From the IMG/VR virus record IMGVR_UViG_3300032309_001546, positions 1 to 64,000 of that record: 64,000 nt of DNA. One strand, given 5' to 3'. Shown here in pieces: positions 35,283 through 44,381 of this stretch. The stretch is from a virus. The notes under the pieces are model-generated. The model saw only the letters and a list, made by a program, of their open reading frames with translations. It did not search any database and was not told the origin of the DNA. The position numbers were made by a program, and so were the translations under genes. Each line of letters opens with the position of its first letter. Position 1 is the stretch's first letter.

Positions 35283-35313
35283 TTTATATTAACTTCTTTA
35301 ATACTTTTGTCAA
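35283..35313 (-). promoter_or_regulatory. Sigma-70-like promoter for tRNA-Asn and downstream genes
   Basis: On the - strand a perfect -35 TTGACA (35308-35313) is followed by AT-rich -10 candidates: AATATA at 17 nt, ATATAA at 18 nt or TATAAA at 19 nt. The site lies in the 49-nt gap directly before the tRNA, reading into the Cas4-like, sigma and primase-helicase genes. It suits the host's major sigma factor and therefore early expression. Confidence 0.6.
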
Positions 35314-35317
35314 GGGA

Positions 35318-35683
35318 TTAAAGAACAGAGATATCTACTTCCTTGCTAGCAACAGGCTGAGCTCCAGCGGCTGGGGCAGCAGCCTTATCAGCATGAGCTT
35401 GCATTTCCTTCATCTTCTCTTCAGCGTCTTTGATAATCTTTGTATTATGTTCCGCAAAGCGCTTAGTGAACTCTTCAATGCCAATAGAGCTTCCCATTTC
35501 TTTTAGGAAGTCAACAATTGTTGCAGACAGTGCCGCAACAGTGTAGCCTTGGAAGACGCCAAAGTTATTATTGATCATCATGAATAGATTATTCATGTAC
35601 TTGTTTACTTCATCTCGGGTAGGATTACCGGCCATGAAATCTTCGTTTACGCTATCTGGCTCAGTCTTAATCTCTTCGTTCAT
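35318..35683 (-). CDS. Unrecognised helical protein
   Basis: A 121-aa protein with an acidic N-terminus, a central helical part (EVNKYMNNLFMMINNNFGVF) and a coiled-coil-like segment (IIKDAEEKMKEMQAHADKAA) before an Ala/Pro-rich linker. No family is recognised. It lies just upstream of the tRNA promoter and after the metallophosphoesterase gene. Confidence 0.6.
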   Translation of the reverse strand: MNEEIKTEPDSVNEDFMAGNPTRDEVNKYMNNLFMMINNNFGVFQGYTVAALSATIVDFLKEMGSSIGIEEFTKRFAEHNTKIIKDAEEKMKEMQAHADKAAAPAAGAQPVASKEVDISVL

Positions 35684-35693
35684 TCTGTACCTC

Positions 35694-36854
35694 TTACTTT
35701 AAGTAATTTAATGTTCCGCAATACTTAACGTCAGTCTCGTTAAATAATGTATTGCCATCTTCGTCTTGGTAAATGACTGCATATCCTAATGTAACTGCTT
35801 CCTTTGTAAACTTAGCACTGCGCTGATAGTCCATCAACTTAACCAAACAACCTTGTTCCATTACAAGTTTACCCTTGTAGACAAGCTTACCTAGCTTATG
35901 TGTATGTCCCATGACAACGCAATCGTAACTATCCCATTCTAGGAAGTTTTGTAAATAATCGCAAGCTTTAACTACAGTGCCTAGAGGAGCGCTGAGATAG
36001 GTGCTTGGGTGCAAGAATACGGTTTTATTTAGTTGGAGAATCCAAGGGTTACCCTGTGGATTGTATATTACGTTTGGTAGTTCTACAGTGCCAACATGTG
36101 CACCATCTTCATCTAAGATATAACCCTTTGCTAGATAGTATAGAGTGTCTTTACATGCAAACATTTGCATGGTGGGATCAATCTTATTAGCAAAGTATTT
36201 TTCAAGTCTATGCTCGTGGTTGCCACGCACGATATAAACTTGAGGAAAGATTCCAGCAACTTTACGAACAAACTCTAAAGCCATTGTATACTCTAGATGC
36301 ATTGGAATATTCTTATCCTTGGCAAAGCTACTAGCGGCATAGCCATCGAGTAGGTCGCCATTAAGAACAAGAATGTCTGCATCCTTATGTAGCTCAATAA
36401 CTTCGTCAATTAGTTCTTGGTTTTGGAATGGAAAATGAATATCACTTAAACTAAGAATCTTAATTGCTGCTTCTGCAGTGCTAGCCTTCTTAGTCAGATA
36501 AACCTTATCCTTGGCGTCTTTAACAGCTTCAAGATAGGCTTGTATACTACCTGCCTTCTCAACATCCTTAGTAACGTCCTTGGGGTCTTCTGCGCTTGCT
36601 AAAGCCTGGATAACAGTTGGCTTAGTCGGGCCAATCTTCTTAGTCTTGATATTCTTACTACTAGGAATCTTATAGTAATTAATAATCTTATTCAGGGTAG
36701 AAGTGGCTTTAGGATTCTCACCCTTCTGTACTTCTATTGCGCCTCTCTTGGCAAGGCGCTCTAGCGTGTGTCTAGATATATTGTACTTAATACATAGTAA
36801 AGTACCAGGAATCCAAGTATCAAGATCTTCTTTCTGCCAAATAACTGTATTCAT
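35694..36854 (-). CDS. Metallophosphoesterase with N-terminal helix-turn-helix-like domain
   Basis: A 386-aa protein. The calcineurin-like core shows the metal motifs in order: SDIHFPF, LNGDLLDG, VRGNHEHRLE and VVMGHTHKLG. This set hydrolyses phosphoesters using two metals. Residues 1-65 precede the core and look like a helix-turn-helix (WIPGTLLCIKYNISRHTLER, then KRGAIEV), which would bring the enzyme to DNA. Comparable fused proteins are found in phages, but the substrate (DNA, RNA or nucleotide) is unknown. It is encoded just downstream of the polymerase gene. Confidence 0.85.
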   Translation of the reverse strand: MNTVIWQKEDLDTWIPGTLLCIKYNISRHTLERLAKRGAIEVQKGENPKATSTLNKIINYYKIPSSKNIKTKKIGPTKPTVIQALASAEDPKDVTKDVEKAGSIQAYLEAVKDAKDKVYLTKKASTAEAAIKILSLSDIHFPFQNQELIDEVIELHKDADILVLNGDLLDGYAASSFAKDKNIPMHLEYTMALEFVRKVAGIFPQVYIVRGNHEHRLEKYFANKIDPTMQMFACKDTLYYLAKGYILDEDGAHVGTVELPNVIYNPQGNPWILQLNKTVFLHPSTYLSAPLGTVVKACDYLQNFLEWDSYDCVVMGHTHKLGKLVYKGKLVMEQGCLVKLMDYQRSAKFTKEAVTLGYAVIYQDEDGNTLFNETDVKYCGTLNYLK

Positions 36855-36863
36855 ATATGGACC

Positions 36864-39278
36864 TTACTTTATTAAGGTAATTTTTCCGACTGGGCGAATC
36901 CTTAAGAAATCATCTTTCTTAGTTGCTTTGTAGGAGAAAAATAATAGGGAACAATAGTCAAGCTTTTCTTTCAGTTCTTCGTATTGATCTGAGAACAGCG
37001 TGACTTCTGATATAGAAGATAAATCTTCGATTGTCAATGTTGCCATTAATTTTCCTTTTGATTTACCGCTTTTGATTTGCTGTTCTTTAATATGAGATAC
37101 CGCGACGAGCAGATTGCCTTCGTTGCTATTTGTCTCATCAATATCTTCTATCTGATTAATTAAGATTCCGGGTGGAGTCTTAGTAATATAAGATAGTGGA
37201 TGGCGACTAATAAAGAACTTACAATACTCTGATTCCCACTTAACAATTTGCAGTGGGACTTTATAGTCAGACGTTTTCTTGATAGATTCTAGGTCAGGGA
37301 AAGTAGGCTGATCAGGAACTTTAAGAACTAATGGCTTCTTAGGTCTTGGTTCTGAATACACTTTCTTACCATCTGAGTCTATACTTAAACTAATTACGCC
37401 TGCCTTTAATCTTGCAGACCAATCGTCGAGCAAGGCGGGATAAGCATCTACTTCCTTGTTACGCTCAAAGGCTTGAACTATTCTTGTTTGATAGTTTTCA
37501 ACCTTTGTATAGTAATCAAAGATATCAGAAAGCTTATCTACAAGCTTGACTCTGTCGTAGCCAAAGCTATCGAATGCGCCGACCTTTGCAAGTATACTAA
37601 CAACACCAGAATTAATCTTTGTGCGATTGATTCTAGTAAAGAAGTCAGCCATGCTTGTAAAAGACTTGCGACCGCGTGCCTTAAGTATAAGGTCACTAGC
37701 TTTGTTACCGATGCCATTGATCATGCCAAGGCCAAACAAGATAGTATTGTCATCCAACTTAGTAAAACCAATATCACTATTGTTAATACTAGGTGGAAGA
37801 ATGTTGTAACCCATCTGGCGATACTCGTTGATATATCTGACTAGCTTCTCAGGCTTACCACTTCTGACAGTCATTAGCGTAAGCATAAAGTCTGTAGGAT
37901 AGTAAGTCTTAAGATAAGCATTGAAGTAAGTAATGAAGGCATAAGCAAGAGCATGACTCTTATTAAAACCATACTCAGCAAATGCTGCAATGACATTCCA
38001 AATACGAGTTGCCTCTCCCATATCAATCTTATGAAGACGAGCACAGCCATCTACAAAAAGTGTGCGATATTCTGCCATCAATGTAGCATCTTTCTTGCCC
38101 ATTGCTTTTCTAATCTTATCAGCCTCTTGGAGTGTTACTCCTGCAAGTATCTGACAAGCGGCCATAATCTGTTCCTGATAAATAAGAACACCGCCGGTCT
38201 CAGCAAGTACATCATCAAGTAATGGATGTAACTTATTCTGAGTCTGACGAGTCTTCTTATAGTCAATGTAGTCCTGAAGCAGACCTGAGTCACGAGGACC
38301 AGGACGATTAAGAGCTGAGAAAACTGCAAGATCCTGGACACTCTGTGGCTTGAGATCGGCTACAAGTTTTAGTAGATAAGTCTCTTCCATCTGGAATAAG
38401 CCAGCTGTGAATCCTTTATTGATTAATTCAAACACATTGGGATCATCAGTAGGAACTTCTTCCTCTAGCCACTTGAGTGACTTACCAATACGCTTACAAG
38501 TAAGATCGTTAATTGTAAGGCAATCGATTCTAAGAATGTCGAACTTAATAAAGTTCATTTTCTCTAGAGTTGGACCTTCCCATTGGGTAAGATTGAACCA
38601 GTCTGCGCCTTCAGTCTTGCTCTTCCGGATTGGAATCATCTGATCTACTGGACTTGTGCCAATAAGAACTGCACTAGCATGAACGCTAACTTCCTTTGCT
38701 TGTCCATCTACTGGTCCGCAAAGGCTAAAGATATCTTGATTAGCTTCTACAATCTTTTTGATGTGTTCGCTATTGTCTTCGATTAGTTCTTTATAAGTTA
38801 CATACTTGCCACGGTGACTTTCAGGCAAGCTGTCAGCTAACCGTTCCGCATCGGCAATAGTTCTATATGTGCCATCTGCATGCTTAAGTAACTTAGTGAA
38901 AGCTTTAACGCTTGTCTTAAGAGACCAAGGCTTATAGGTAGATACACGAAGAACACGATCATGACCATACTTAGTTTGCAGTGCCTTGATTAGATCATCA
39001 GCACGAACATTACAAAAGTCAGTATCGATATCCGGGCCTTCGCCATCAACATGATAAGTAACACGCTCATCCGGATTATAAGTGTCAGACAAGCCAAGCG
39101 CATATAGTAATGCAGAGTTACTTTTATTAGCAAGTTTTGCTTTAGACTCAAAGGCCTTGTTGATAAAAGCTAGAGTTTCATCGGTAAGATACCTGACCTC
39201 AAAGTCCAAGTAGTCTTTGCTTATTACATTTAATCTATCATCTGAATAGAATTTATTAAGGTTTTTCTTGTTGATCAT
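36864..39278 (-). CDS. dnaE: DNA polymerase III alpha subunit, C-terminal half (split DnaE)
   Basis: An 804-aa protein containing the catalytic half of a bacterial-type DnaE. The active-site motif GPDIDTDF lies at residues 81-88. The thumb/fingers region follows (FSALNRPGPRDSG, GGVLIYQEQIM, AFAEYGFNKSHALAYAFITY), then a helix-hairpin-helix-like part (FGLGMINGIGNKASDLIL) and a C-terminal OB domain (GKLMATLTIEDL). It lacks the PHP and first palm parts, which are encoded by a separate upstream gene, so the enzyme must be assembled from two chains. The first 75 residues have no counterpart in one-chain DnaE. The start overlaps the small intervening gene by 23 nt. Confidence 0.93.
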   Translation of the reverse strand: MINKKNLNKFYSDDRLNVISKDYLDFEVRYLTDETLAFINKAFESKAKLANKSNSALLYALGLSDTYNPDERVTYHVDGEGPDIDTDFCNVRADDLIKALQTKYGHDRVLRVSTYKPWSLKTSVKAFTKLLKHADGTYRTIADAERLADSLPESHRGKYVTYKELIEDNSEHIKKIVEANQDIFSLCGPVDGQAKEVSVHASAVLIGTSPVDQMIPIRKSKTEGADWFNLTQWEGPTLEKMNFIKFDILRIDCLTINDLTCKRIGKSLKWLEEEVPTDDPNVFELINKGFTAGLFQMEETYLLKLVADLKPQSVQDLAVFSALNRPGPRDSGLLQDYIDYKKTRQTQNKLHPLLDDVLAETGGVLIYQEQIMAACQILAGVTLQEADKIRKAMGKKDATLMAEYRTLFVDGCARLHKIDMGEATRIWNVIAAFAEYGFNKSHALAYAFITYFNAYLKTYYPTDFMLTLMTVRSGKPEKLVRYINEYRQMGYNILPPSINNSDIGFTKLDDNTILFGLGMINGIGNKASDLILKARGRKSFTSMADFFTRINRTKINSGVVSILAKVGAFDSFGYDRVKLVDKLSDIFDYYTKVENYQTRIVQAFERNKEVDAYPALLDDWSARLKAGVISLSIDSDGKKVYSEPRPKKPLVLKVPDQPTFPDLESIKKTSDYKVPLQIVKWESEYCKFFISRHPLSYITKTPPGILINQIEDIDETNSNEGNLLVAVSHIKEQQIKSGKSKGKLMATLTIEDLSSISEVTLFSDQYEELKEKLDYCSLLFFSYKATKKDDFLRIRPVGKITLIK

Positions 39279-39570
39279 AATCGTCCAATAAACAATGTTT
39301 AAGAAATACTTGTCTGAAAAGATTTAAAGTTTCCTTTTTCTTCTCAGAGTCACTTGTCCAGTAATGACGAAAAAATAAATACAAAAAAGTAAAGAATGGA
39401 ACTTTATAGATCCAACCTAATTTTTCATGCCAAGTTTGAGTATGGTCTAGCGTAAAACTTTTTACTGGAGAAAAAGTCTCAGTTTCTTTGTTCCAAGTAT
39501 ACTTCTCTTTAAAAACTTTTCTGTAAGATAACTTCTCAGGTGTATATACTATAGACTTTTCATTAGACAT
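39256..39570 (-). CDS. Small protein encoded between the DnaE halves
   Basis: A 104-aa protein of unknown family, started at the ATG in AAAATGTCTAATG, which overlaps the stop of the N-terminal DnaE gene by 8 nt; a TTG two codons earlier is less likely. It overlaps the C-terminal DnaE gene by 23 nt. It is basic and aromatic (KLGWIYKVPFFTFLYLFFRH), and has no intein, homing-nuclease or membrane signal that I can name. Tight overlaps on both sides suggest the three proteins are made together and that this one may be a subunit or assembly factor of the split polymerase. Confidence 0.65.
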   Translation of the reverse strand: MSNEKSIVYTPEKLSYRKVFKEKYTWNKETETFSPVKSFTLDHTQTWHEKLGWIYKVPFFTFLYLFFRHYWTSDSEKKKETLNLFRQVFLKHCLLDDYDQQEKP

Positions 39571-40846
39571 TTTCAAGCTCTTTAATATCTTCTGAGTAGT
39601 CTAAAGTAATTCGGACTCGACCAGGATTGAGAAAGCGCTCGAACAGCAGACCATGTTTAACAGGATCAAGATGCTTAGCTGTGATTCCTAGTGACCATGA
39701 GATCAAAGATCCACCACCAGAACCACGCGCTGGGCCAACAGGTATACCCATATCCTTAGCTAGGCTAACATAGTCTTGAACGACAAGGAAATAGGAACTA
39801 TACCGTGCCTCGTCAATGACTTGGAACTCATATCTAATTCTATCCTTGTAGGCTTTAGGGACATCAGCCCAGCTCTTTACGCCAAGCCGAGATATAAGAC
39901 CAGCCTTAGCCTTCTTAAGAAGCATTAGGCTTGTCCCCTCAGGCGTCATTCCTTCAAGCTGAAGATTCGGTGCCTTAGTTACTCGCTCAAAGTATGAGCC
40001 ATCTACAAGATCTGCTACATGCTGAGTATTAGTGATTGCTTCATGTGGTAACTGCCAGTCATCACAAAGAGTCTTTGCGAACTCTGCATCATACATCCAA
40101 GCATTATGATCTTGAACTTCATATGGCATTGTGTCTGGAGTCTTATGCATGCTCACACACATAACATAGCTACGCAACTTGTACTGATCTTGGTTCTGAT
40201 GATGAGCATCAGCTGTAAGTACAAGAGGAATATTCTTGCGTTTGCTTAGATCAATTAGATATTGATTGTAACCATACTGCTTTTCAACATTATTATGCTG
40301 AAGCTCTAAGAAGAAGCTGTCGTCGCCGACCGCCTCCTTAACTTCATCACACCATCTATCTATCTTTGCATGTTCACCCCAGTGCCAATACTTAAAGCAC
40401 TGACTACTGATACAAGTACTAGTAGCAATTAAGCCTTTAGCGTGTTGCTTAAAAGTATCTAGATCGATACGAGGATAGCGATAAAAGCCATCTTCATATG
40501 AATACTTAGTAAGCTTCATTAAGTTCTTATAACCTTCTTCGTTCTTAGCAAGTAATAGGAAGTGGCCATTGTTAACTGCTTTCTCGGCTACGCCATTCTC
40601 TGGCATAAAATCAGACTTAGTCTTGGCATCGCCAAAAGCAAGATATGTTTCATTACCAATGATAGGCTTTACGTTAGCAGCACGACAGCCCTTTACAAAT
40701 TCTGGGATGCCACCCATATATCCATGATCTGTCAATGCAACTGCATTCATTCCTCTGGCAGCAACAGTCTTACCCATTTCATCGGCTGGCTGTAAGCCAT
40801 CAAGCAATGAGTAGTAGCTATGCGCATGGAGATGTACCATTCCCAT
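39563..40846 (-). CDS. dnaE: DNA polymerase III alpha subunit, N-terminal half (PHP domain)
   Basis: A 427-aa protein started at MGMVHLHAHSYYSLLDG, which has GAGAG upstream; a TTG 17 codons earlier gives only a non-conserved extension. It contains the PHP domain (HLHAHS, ALTDHGYM, KPIIGNETYL) and the first polymerase segment ending in ARGSGGGSLISWSLGIT and LLFERFLNPGRVRI. In one-chain DnaE this last motif runs directly into the PDIDxDF active site, here in a separate gene. The break is therefore exactly at the palm. PHP histidines are retained, so a metal-dependent proofreading activity is possible. Confidence 0.92.
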   Translation of the reverse strand: MGMVHLHAHSYYSLLDGLQPADEMGKTVAARGMNAVALTDHGYMGGIPEFVKGCRAANVKPIIGNETYLAFGDAKTKSDFMPENGVAEKAVNNGHFLLLAKNEEGYKNLMKLTKYSYEDGFYRYPRIDLDTFKQHAKGLIATSTCISSQCFKYWHWGEHAKIDRWCDEVKEAVGDDSFFLELQHNNVEKQYGYNQYLIDLSKRKNIPLVLTADAHHQNQDQYKLRSYVMCVSMHKTPDTMPYEVQDHNAWMYDAEFAKTLCDDWQLPHEAITNTQHVADLVDGSYFERVTKAPNLQLEGMTPEGTSLMLLKKAKAGLISRLGVKSWADVPKAYKDRIRYEFQVIDEARYSSYFLVVQDYVSLAKDMGIPVGPARGSGGGSLISWSLGITAKHLDPVKHGLLFERFLNPGRVRITLDYSEDIKELENV

Positions 40847-40889
40847 ATTATTCTCTCGTTTAAGTTTAAAGATTAATAAAACACCAATA

Positions 40890-40918
40890 GGCGACAAGGC
40901 TAAATATAGCCCGCCGCC
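40890..40918 (-). terminator. GC-rich hairpin after phoH, possible terminator
   Basis: The inner stem GGCTA/TAGCC closes a 4-nt loop and is extended after a bulge by GGCG/CGCC. On the - strand it is followed within about 10 nt by a U-rich stretch (TGTTTTATT), so it can end transcription after phoH or attenuate the split polymerase genes. It lies in a 97-nt gap that holds no gene. The U-run is not immediate, so this is a moderate call. Confidence 0.45.
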
Positions 40919-40943
40919 ACATGGTTTGCAATAGCAAAAAGTA

Positions 40944-41846
40944 CTAGTCTACTAGTTTCTTGCAGATTTGTATTCCGAGCTCAGCTAATGGGCTGCGCTC
41001 AATCTCGATAAGCTCAATAAAGCTAGTAAGAGGACTTTGCTGATAGATGTCAAGTCCAATTGTCTGAAGCACTGGGCAAGGTTTGCCCTTGCGATTTTCC
41101 TTTTCATCAATCTGATCTGTGTCAGCCATAAGTATTAACTTACTCTTCTCACCTAGGCGAGTGATTAGAGTCTTGAACTGATGGATTTCAACGTTCTGTG
41201 CTTCATCGCAAATGACTAATGCATTTGTAAAGTCTTCACCGCGCATGTATTCCAAAGGAATGCACTCAATCTTTCCTTCCTCAAGCTTCTGCTCAAAGAT
41301 CTTTAGGTAGGTTTTACCCCAGATCTTAGCAAGAGCACGCTCATAGGAGCTGAAGACCGGTCTCATCTTGTCTATAATCGTACCTGGAACATCGCCAATT
41401 CTACCGCCACTGCTGGTGGTAGCCTGGGCTCTGCTCTTTGTCAAGATAATCTTGTCATATTTCTTTTCGTCAAGCATATTAATCGCCGCAACCATTGTCA
41501 CATAAGTCTTGCCAGAGCCAGCTCCACCAAAGACTGTAAGCATTGGAATGCTTTGATCATACAAAGATGAAAGTAAATATTTTTGCTCTAGATTCTTAGG
41601 AGCAAACTTCTTAACTGTAGGTAAATTAATATTGACTAATGCTTCGCCGTTCCATCTCTTAAGAGCGCTATAGCTACCATGTCTAAAGCACCAATAGCTA
41701 TTAACTGGTGGTGCAGACATCTCGAACCAAGGATCAAAATCAAGTTCATCAATAGTAACAGGGTCATCCGTGAACAGTGGACCTAGATCTGCAGAATATT
41801 CTACATCAATTATGGTCGGATGAAATACTTCCTTTGGTTCTTGCAT
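40944..41846 (-). CDS. phoH: PhoH-like ATPase
   Basis: A 300-aa P-loop protein. Walker A FGGAGSGKT spans residues 106-114, followed by KIILTKSRA, the conserved PhoH segment with GDVPGTIIDKMRP, and LVICDEAQNVE (Walker B). PhoH proteins are RNA-helicase-like ATPases common in large phages; their function in infection is not firmly known. Residues 1-75 are an extra N-terminal part. It lies between the DnaE genes and the VWA/MoxR pair. Confidence 0.9.
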   Translation of the reverse strand: MQEPKEVFHPTIIDVEYSADLGPLFTDDPVTIDELDFDPWFEMSAPPVNSYWCFRHGSYSALKRWNGEALVNINLPTVKKFAPKNLEQKYLLSSLYDQSIPMLTVFGGAGSGKTYVTMVAAINMLDEKKYDKIILTKSRAQATTSSGGRIGDVPGTIIDKMRPVFSSYERALAKIWGKTYLKIFEQKLEEGKIECIPLEYMRGEDFTNALVICDEAQNVEIHQFKTLITRLGEKSKLILMADTDQIDEKENRKGKPCPVLQTIGLDIYQQSPLTSFIELIEIERSPLAELGIQICKKLVD

Positions 41847-41854
41847 TGGCTTCC

Positions 41855-43291
41855 TTACAAAAGTAGTTTGTTGTACCTCTCAAGAAACTCAGATTTAGCA
41901 AATTTTTTGTAATCACTAGGCAGTATTAGATAGAAGTTTTCAGGAATAAGTTCTTTTTGTATTTCAGGAATTATGCCGTCCGTAAAGCAAAGCACTGCAT
42001 CATATTTATATCTTCCGTTGTATTGGCCAATTATTTTTAACGCCGGATTCAAATCTGTGCAGCCACCGCCTTTCCATTCAATCGTCTCTGCAAAGTTCTT
42101 ATTTCTTGCCTTCTCTATGTCTCCTCTCACCTCGCTATCATTCATAACATAATGAACACTAGCATAACTTGCTAGCTTCCTTAAATAAGATACAAACTTT
42201 TCAGCAAGCTGAGTATCAATACTTCCAGAAGTGTCGAAAATACAAGCAATTAGAGGCTTGTCTGATTTCTTAGGACCAGGTAGGATTCCAGGCAAAACTA
42301 CGTTATAGCTTGCCCATGAGACACCTGTCTTGTATCTTTTGCCAGGTCGGTTTAGAGTCTTTAGAAAAAGAACAGCATCTCCTTCGTAAGGTTTTACCTC
42401 AATATTTTTACTGTCAAATTTATCTAATTTCTCGAATGAAAGAAACGGAGTAGTATTAATTTCAACAATTTTTGCAATTTGTTTTTCAATTGAACTAATT
42501 CTTTCATTTTGTTCTTCCTCGGAGATATCACTATCATCAAGGACCATGTCCATACTTAACTGATTTATTTCTTTTTGTTCTTGCTTTTCTATAAAGTCTT
42601 GATAATCGGGACTATTTTTTAGCCAGTTAAAGATTTCTTTAGCTGTAACATTATAGATTCCTTTTCTTAATCCATATTCTGCATGGAACAACTTACTGTT
42701 AGGATGTAAATAGTAAGCAGATAAATCAGGATGAGCAAAAGCAGCTTGCTCATCAATGCGGAAAGCATTGAAGAAAAACTTACCTTGTGCATTCTGCAAA
42801 GGATAATTTACAAAATCACTTGGATCATCTAGTTGAGTAAAAGATTCTACATATTCATAAAGTAACTCAGTATTAATTTTCATGTCCTGAGCAACATTCA
42901 TAAGATAGCGATCTTCAGCTGGGACCTTAAACATAGAAACAGGATGAGCATAAACAAAATGCTTTAGCTCATGTAGCAAGATAAAATAGAAAGTCTTATC
43001 ACTTAATCTGCTAATGTTATCTATGTTAAAGTATAAAGCATATTCTTTAGTACTAGGAGTCCAGGCGATACAAGCTATAAACTCAGGATTAAAACCTTGA
43101 CCTGTAGCTTCTTCTTTGGTTAAGAAGTATCTGTCTAGACAAATCAAGTACTCAGATAGATTAATAAATGTATAAGCAATTGCATATGGGATGTAATCAG
43201 TAATAGGACTGTCTTTGCCCTCCTTGATAGCAATCAAAGAGCGACAAAGATCAGTAATCTTATTAGCGTAAATCTTTTTTAAAGCATCCAT
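41855..43291 (-). CDS. VWA-domain protein with HExxH-like metallopeptidase region
   Basis: A 478-aa protein of the DUF2201/CoxE-like kind. The N-terminal part has LLHELKHFVYAH (His107, Glu108, His111, His116), a zinc-peptidase-like motif. The C-terminal VWA domain has a MIDAS pattern: IFDTSGSIDTQ, then GGGCTDL and CFTDGI. Between them is a charged coiled coil (about residues 225-285). VWA proteins of this type work with MoxR ATPases as chaperones that insert metals or remodel complexes. The MoxR gene lies directly upstream with a one-base overlap (TAATG). Target in the phage is unknown. Confidence 0.85.
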   Translation of the reverse strand: MDALKKIYANKITDLCRSLIAIKEGKDSPITDYIPYAIAYTFINLSEYLICLDRYFLTKEEATGQGFNPEFIACIAWTPSTKEYALYFNIDNISRLSDKTFYFILLHELKHFVYAHPVSMFKVPAEDRYLMNVAQDMKINTELLYEYVESFTQLDDPSDFVNYPLQNAQGKFFFNAFRIDEQAAFAHPDLSAYYLHPNSKLFHAEYGLRKGIYNVTAKEIFNWLKNSPDYQDFIEKQEQKEINQLSMDMVLDDSDISEEEQNERISSIEKQIAKIVEINTTPFLSFEKLDKFDSKNIEVKPYEGDAVLFLKTLNRPGKRYKTGVSWASYNVVLPGILPGPKKSDKPLIACIFDTSGSIDTQLAEKFVSYLRKLASYASVHYVMNDSEVRGDIEKARNKNFAETIEWKGGGCTDLNPALKIIGQYNGRYKYDAVLCFTDGIIPEIQKELIPENFYLILPSDYKKFAKSEFLERYNKLLL

Positions 43292-44379
43292 TATTTCTTT
43301 ATATGAAGGCTAATCATTTCATAGAACTCGGGCACAAACTTCTTAGCATAATCTCTTAGATACTTAGTCTGATCAAGTTGTTCCTGTGACATATTAGGAA
43401 TTAGATTTCTATATGTAAAGTAGATGCCAACTAGCTCTGATCTAGAAACATCTGGAGTCTTTAGCCAAGCTTCAAGTTTACCATTATAGAAACTTGCATC
43501 TGCTAGCCAGTCTCTTCCATTTAGAATCTGGAACCATTTAAAGGCAAGATTTGCTTTAACTAATCCGGTAGCTAAGGCAATAATTGCTTCTCTTAGGTCG
43601 CCTGTGATGTTCTGATTATTATTATTAATCTTCCACCACATACACCAAGCAGCAAGCCTAGCAAGTATCTCTATGGTACGAGGACATGGGCTAACTTCCT
43701 TATCAACAGACCAGGTTCCGGTTAGTTGATTATTCTGAAATCCCTCTATTAGATCAGTACTATTATTAAGTATAAAGCTAAAAGCAGGATCTATATGACC
43801 TAACCTTGACTCAAGGAAGGAGTTGGTATCTAGTGCGTAGTGCACATGACTCCATCTAGCTTTCATTGCTTTATCAAGCGTGTCTGTATTGAATTCTCCA
43901 GTAGGTGGGTTACAAGCAGATAGTAAACGACTGACAGGAGGTAGTTTATACTCTCCAAGGCGACGTTCTGCGGTAATACTCATCATTGCATTTATACCTT
44001 CTTGCGTGCCGCGATTTAACTCGTCAGCAAACAGGACATATATACCACTGAGGCTAGCAGGAATCCAAGATGGCCTGGTCTTAGTATGAGTCATATACTG
44101 ATGATCAACAACTGGGATACCCCAGTCAGCTGTGTCAGTATGCGCAAGACGAAGATCATAAAAGGTCTGAGGACCTAACTTATTAATCTTAACACTAGCA
44201 AACTCACTATTACAGAACATAGGAACATCTGCTTTTATATCAGCAAAAAAGCTCCTAGTAGTCTGTTCAATGATTGTACTTTTACCAATACCACTGGCTC
44301 CCCAGACGCAGACAGGAATATCTGCGTCCAGGGAGATTCTAATAGCAAGCTCCAATTGCTTGTTATTAATTGTAGACAT
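43291..44379 (-). CDS. MoxR-family AAA+ ATPase
   Basis: A 362-aa AAA+ protein. Walker A is WGASGIGKST (residues 26-35), Walker B is YVLFADELNRGT, and the sensor region SRLLSACNPPTGEFN follows. It is the partner of the VWA protein encoded by the next gene, with which it shares a one-base overlap. MoxR proteins use ATP to drive remodelling of a target through the VWA protein. Start has a normal ribosome site and lies 2 nt after the RecA stop. Confidence 0.88.
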   Translation of the reverse strand: MSTINNKQLELAIRISLDADIPVCVWGASGIGKSTIIEQTTRSFFADIKADVPMFCNSEFASVKINKLGPQTFYDLRLAHTDTADWGIPVVDHQYMTHTKTRPSWIPASLSGIYVLFADELNRGTQEGINAMMSITAERRLGEYKLPPVSRLLSACNPPTGEFNTDTLDKAMKARWSHVHYALDTNSFLESRLGHIDPAFSFILNNSTDLIEGFQNNQLTGTWSVDKEVSPCPRTIEILARLAAWCMWWKINNNNQNITGDLREAIIALATGLVKANLAFKWFQILNGRDWLADASFYNGKLEAWLKTPDVSRSELVGIYFTYRNLIPNMSQEQLDQTKYLRDYAKKFVPEFYEMISLHIKK

Positions 44380-44381
44380 TT

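Noticed and set aside
39256-40846. Split intein at the DnaE break
   Set aside because: The N-half ends without a Cys-initiated intein start and the C-half begins without an HN end; the break is a plain gene split.
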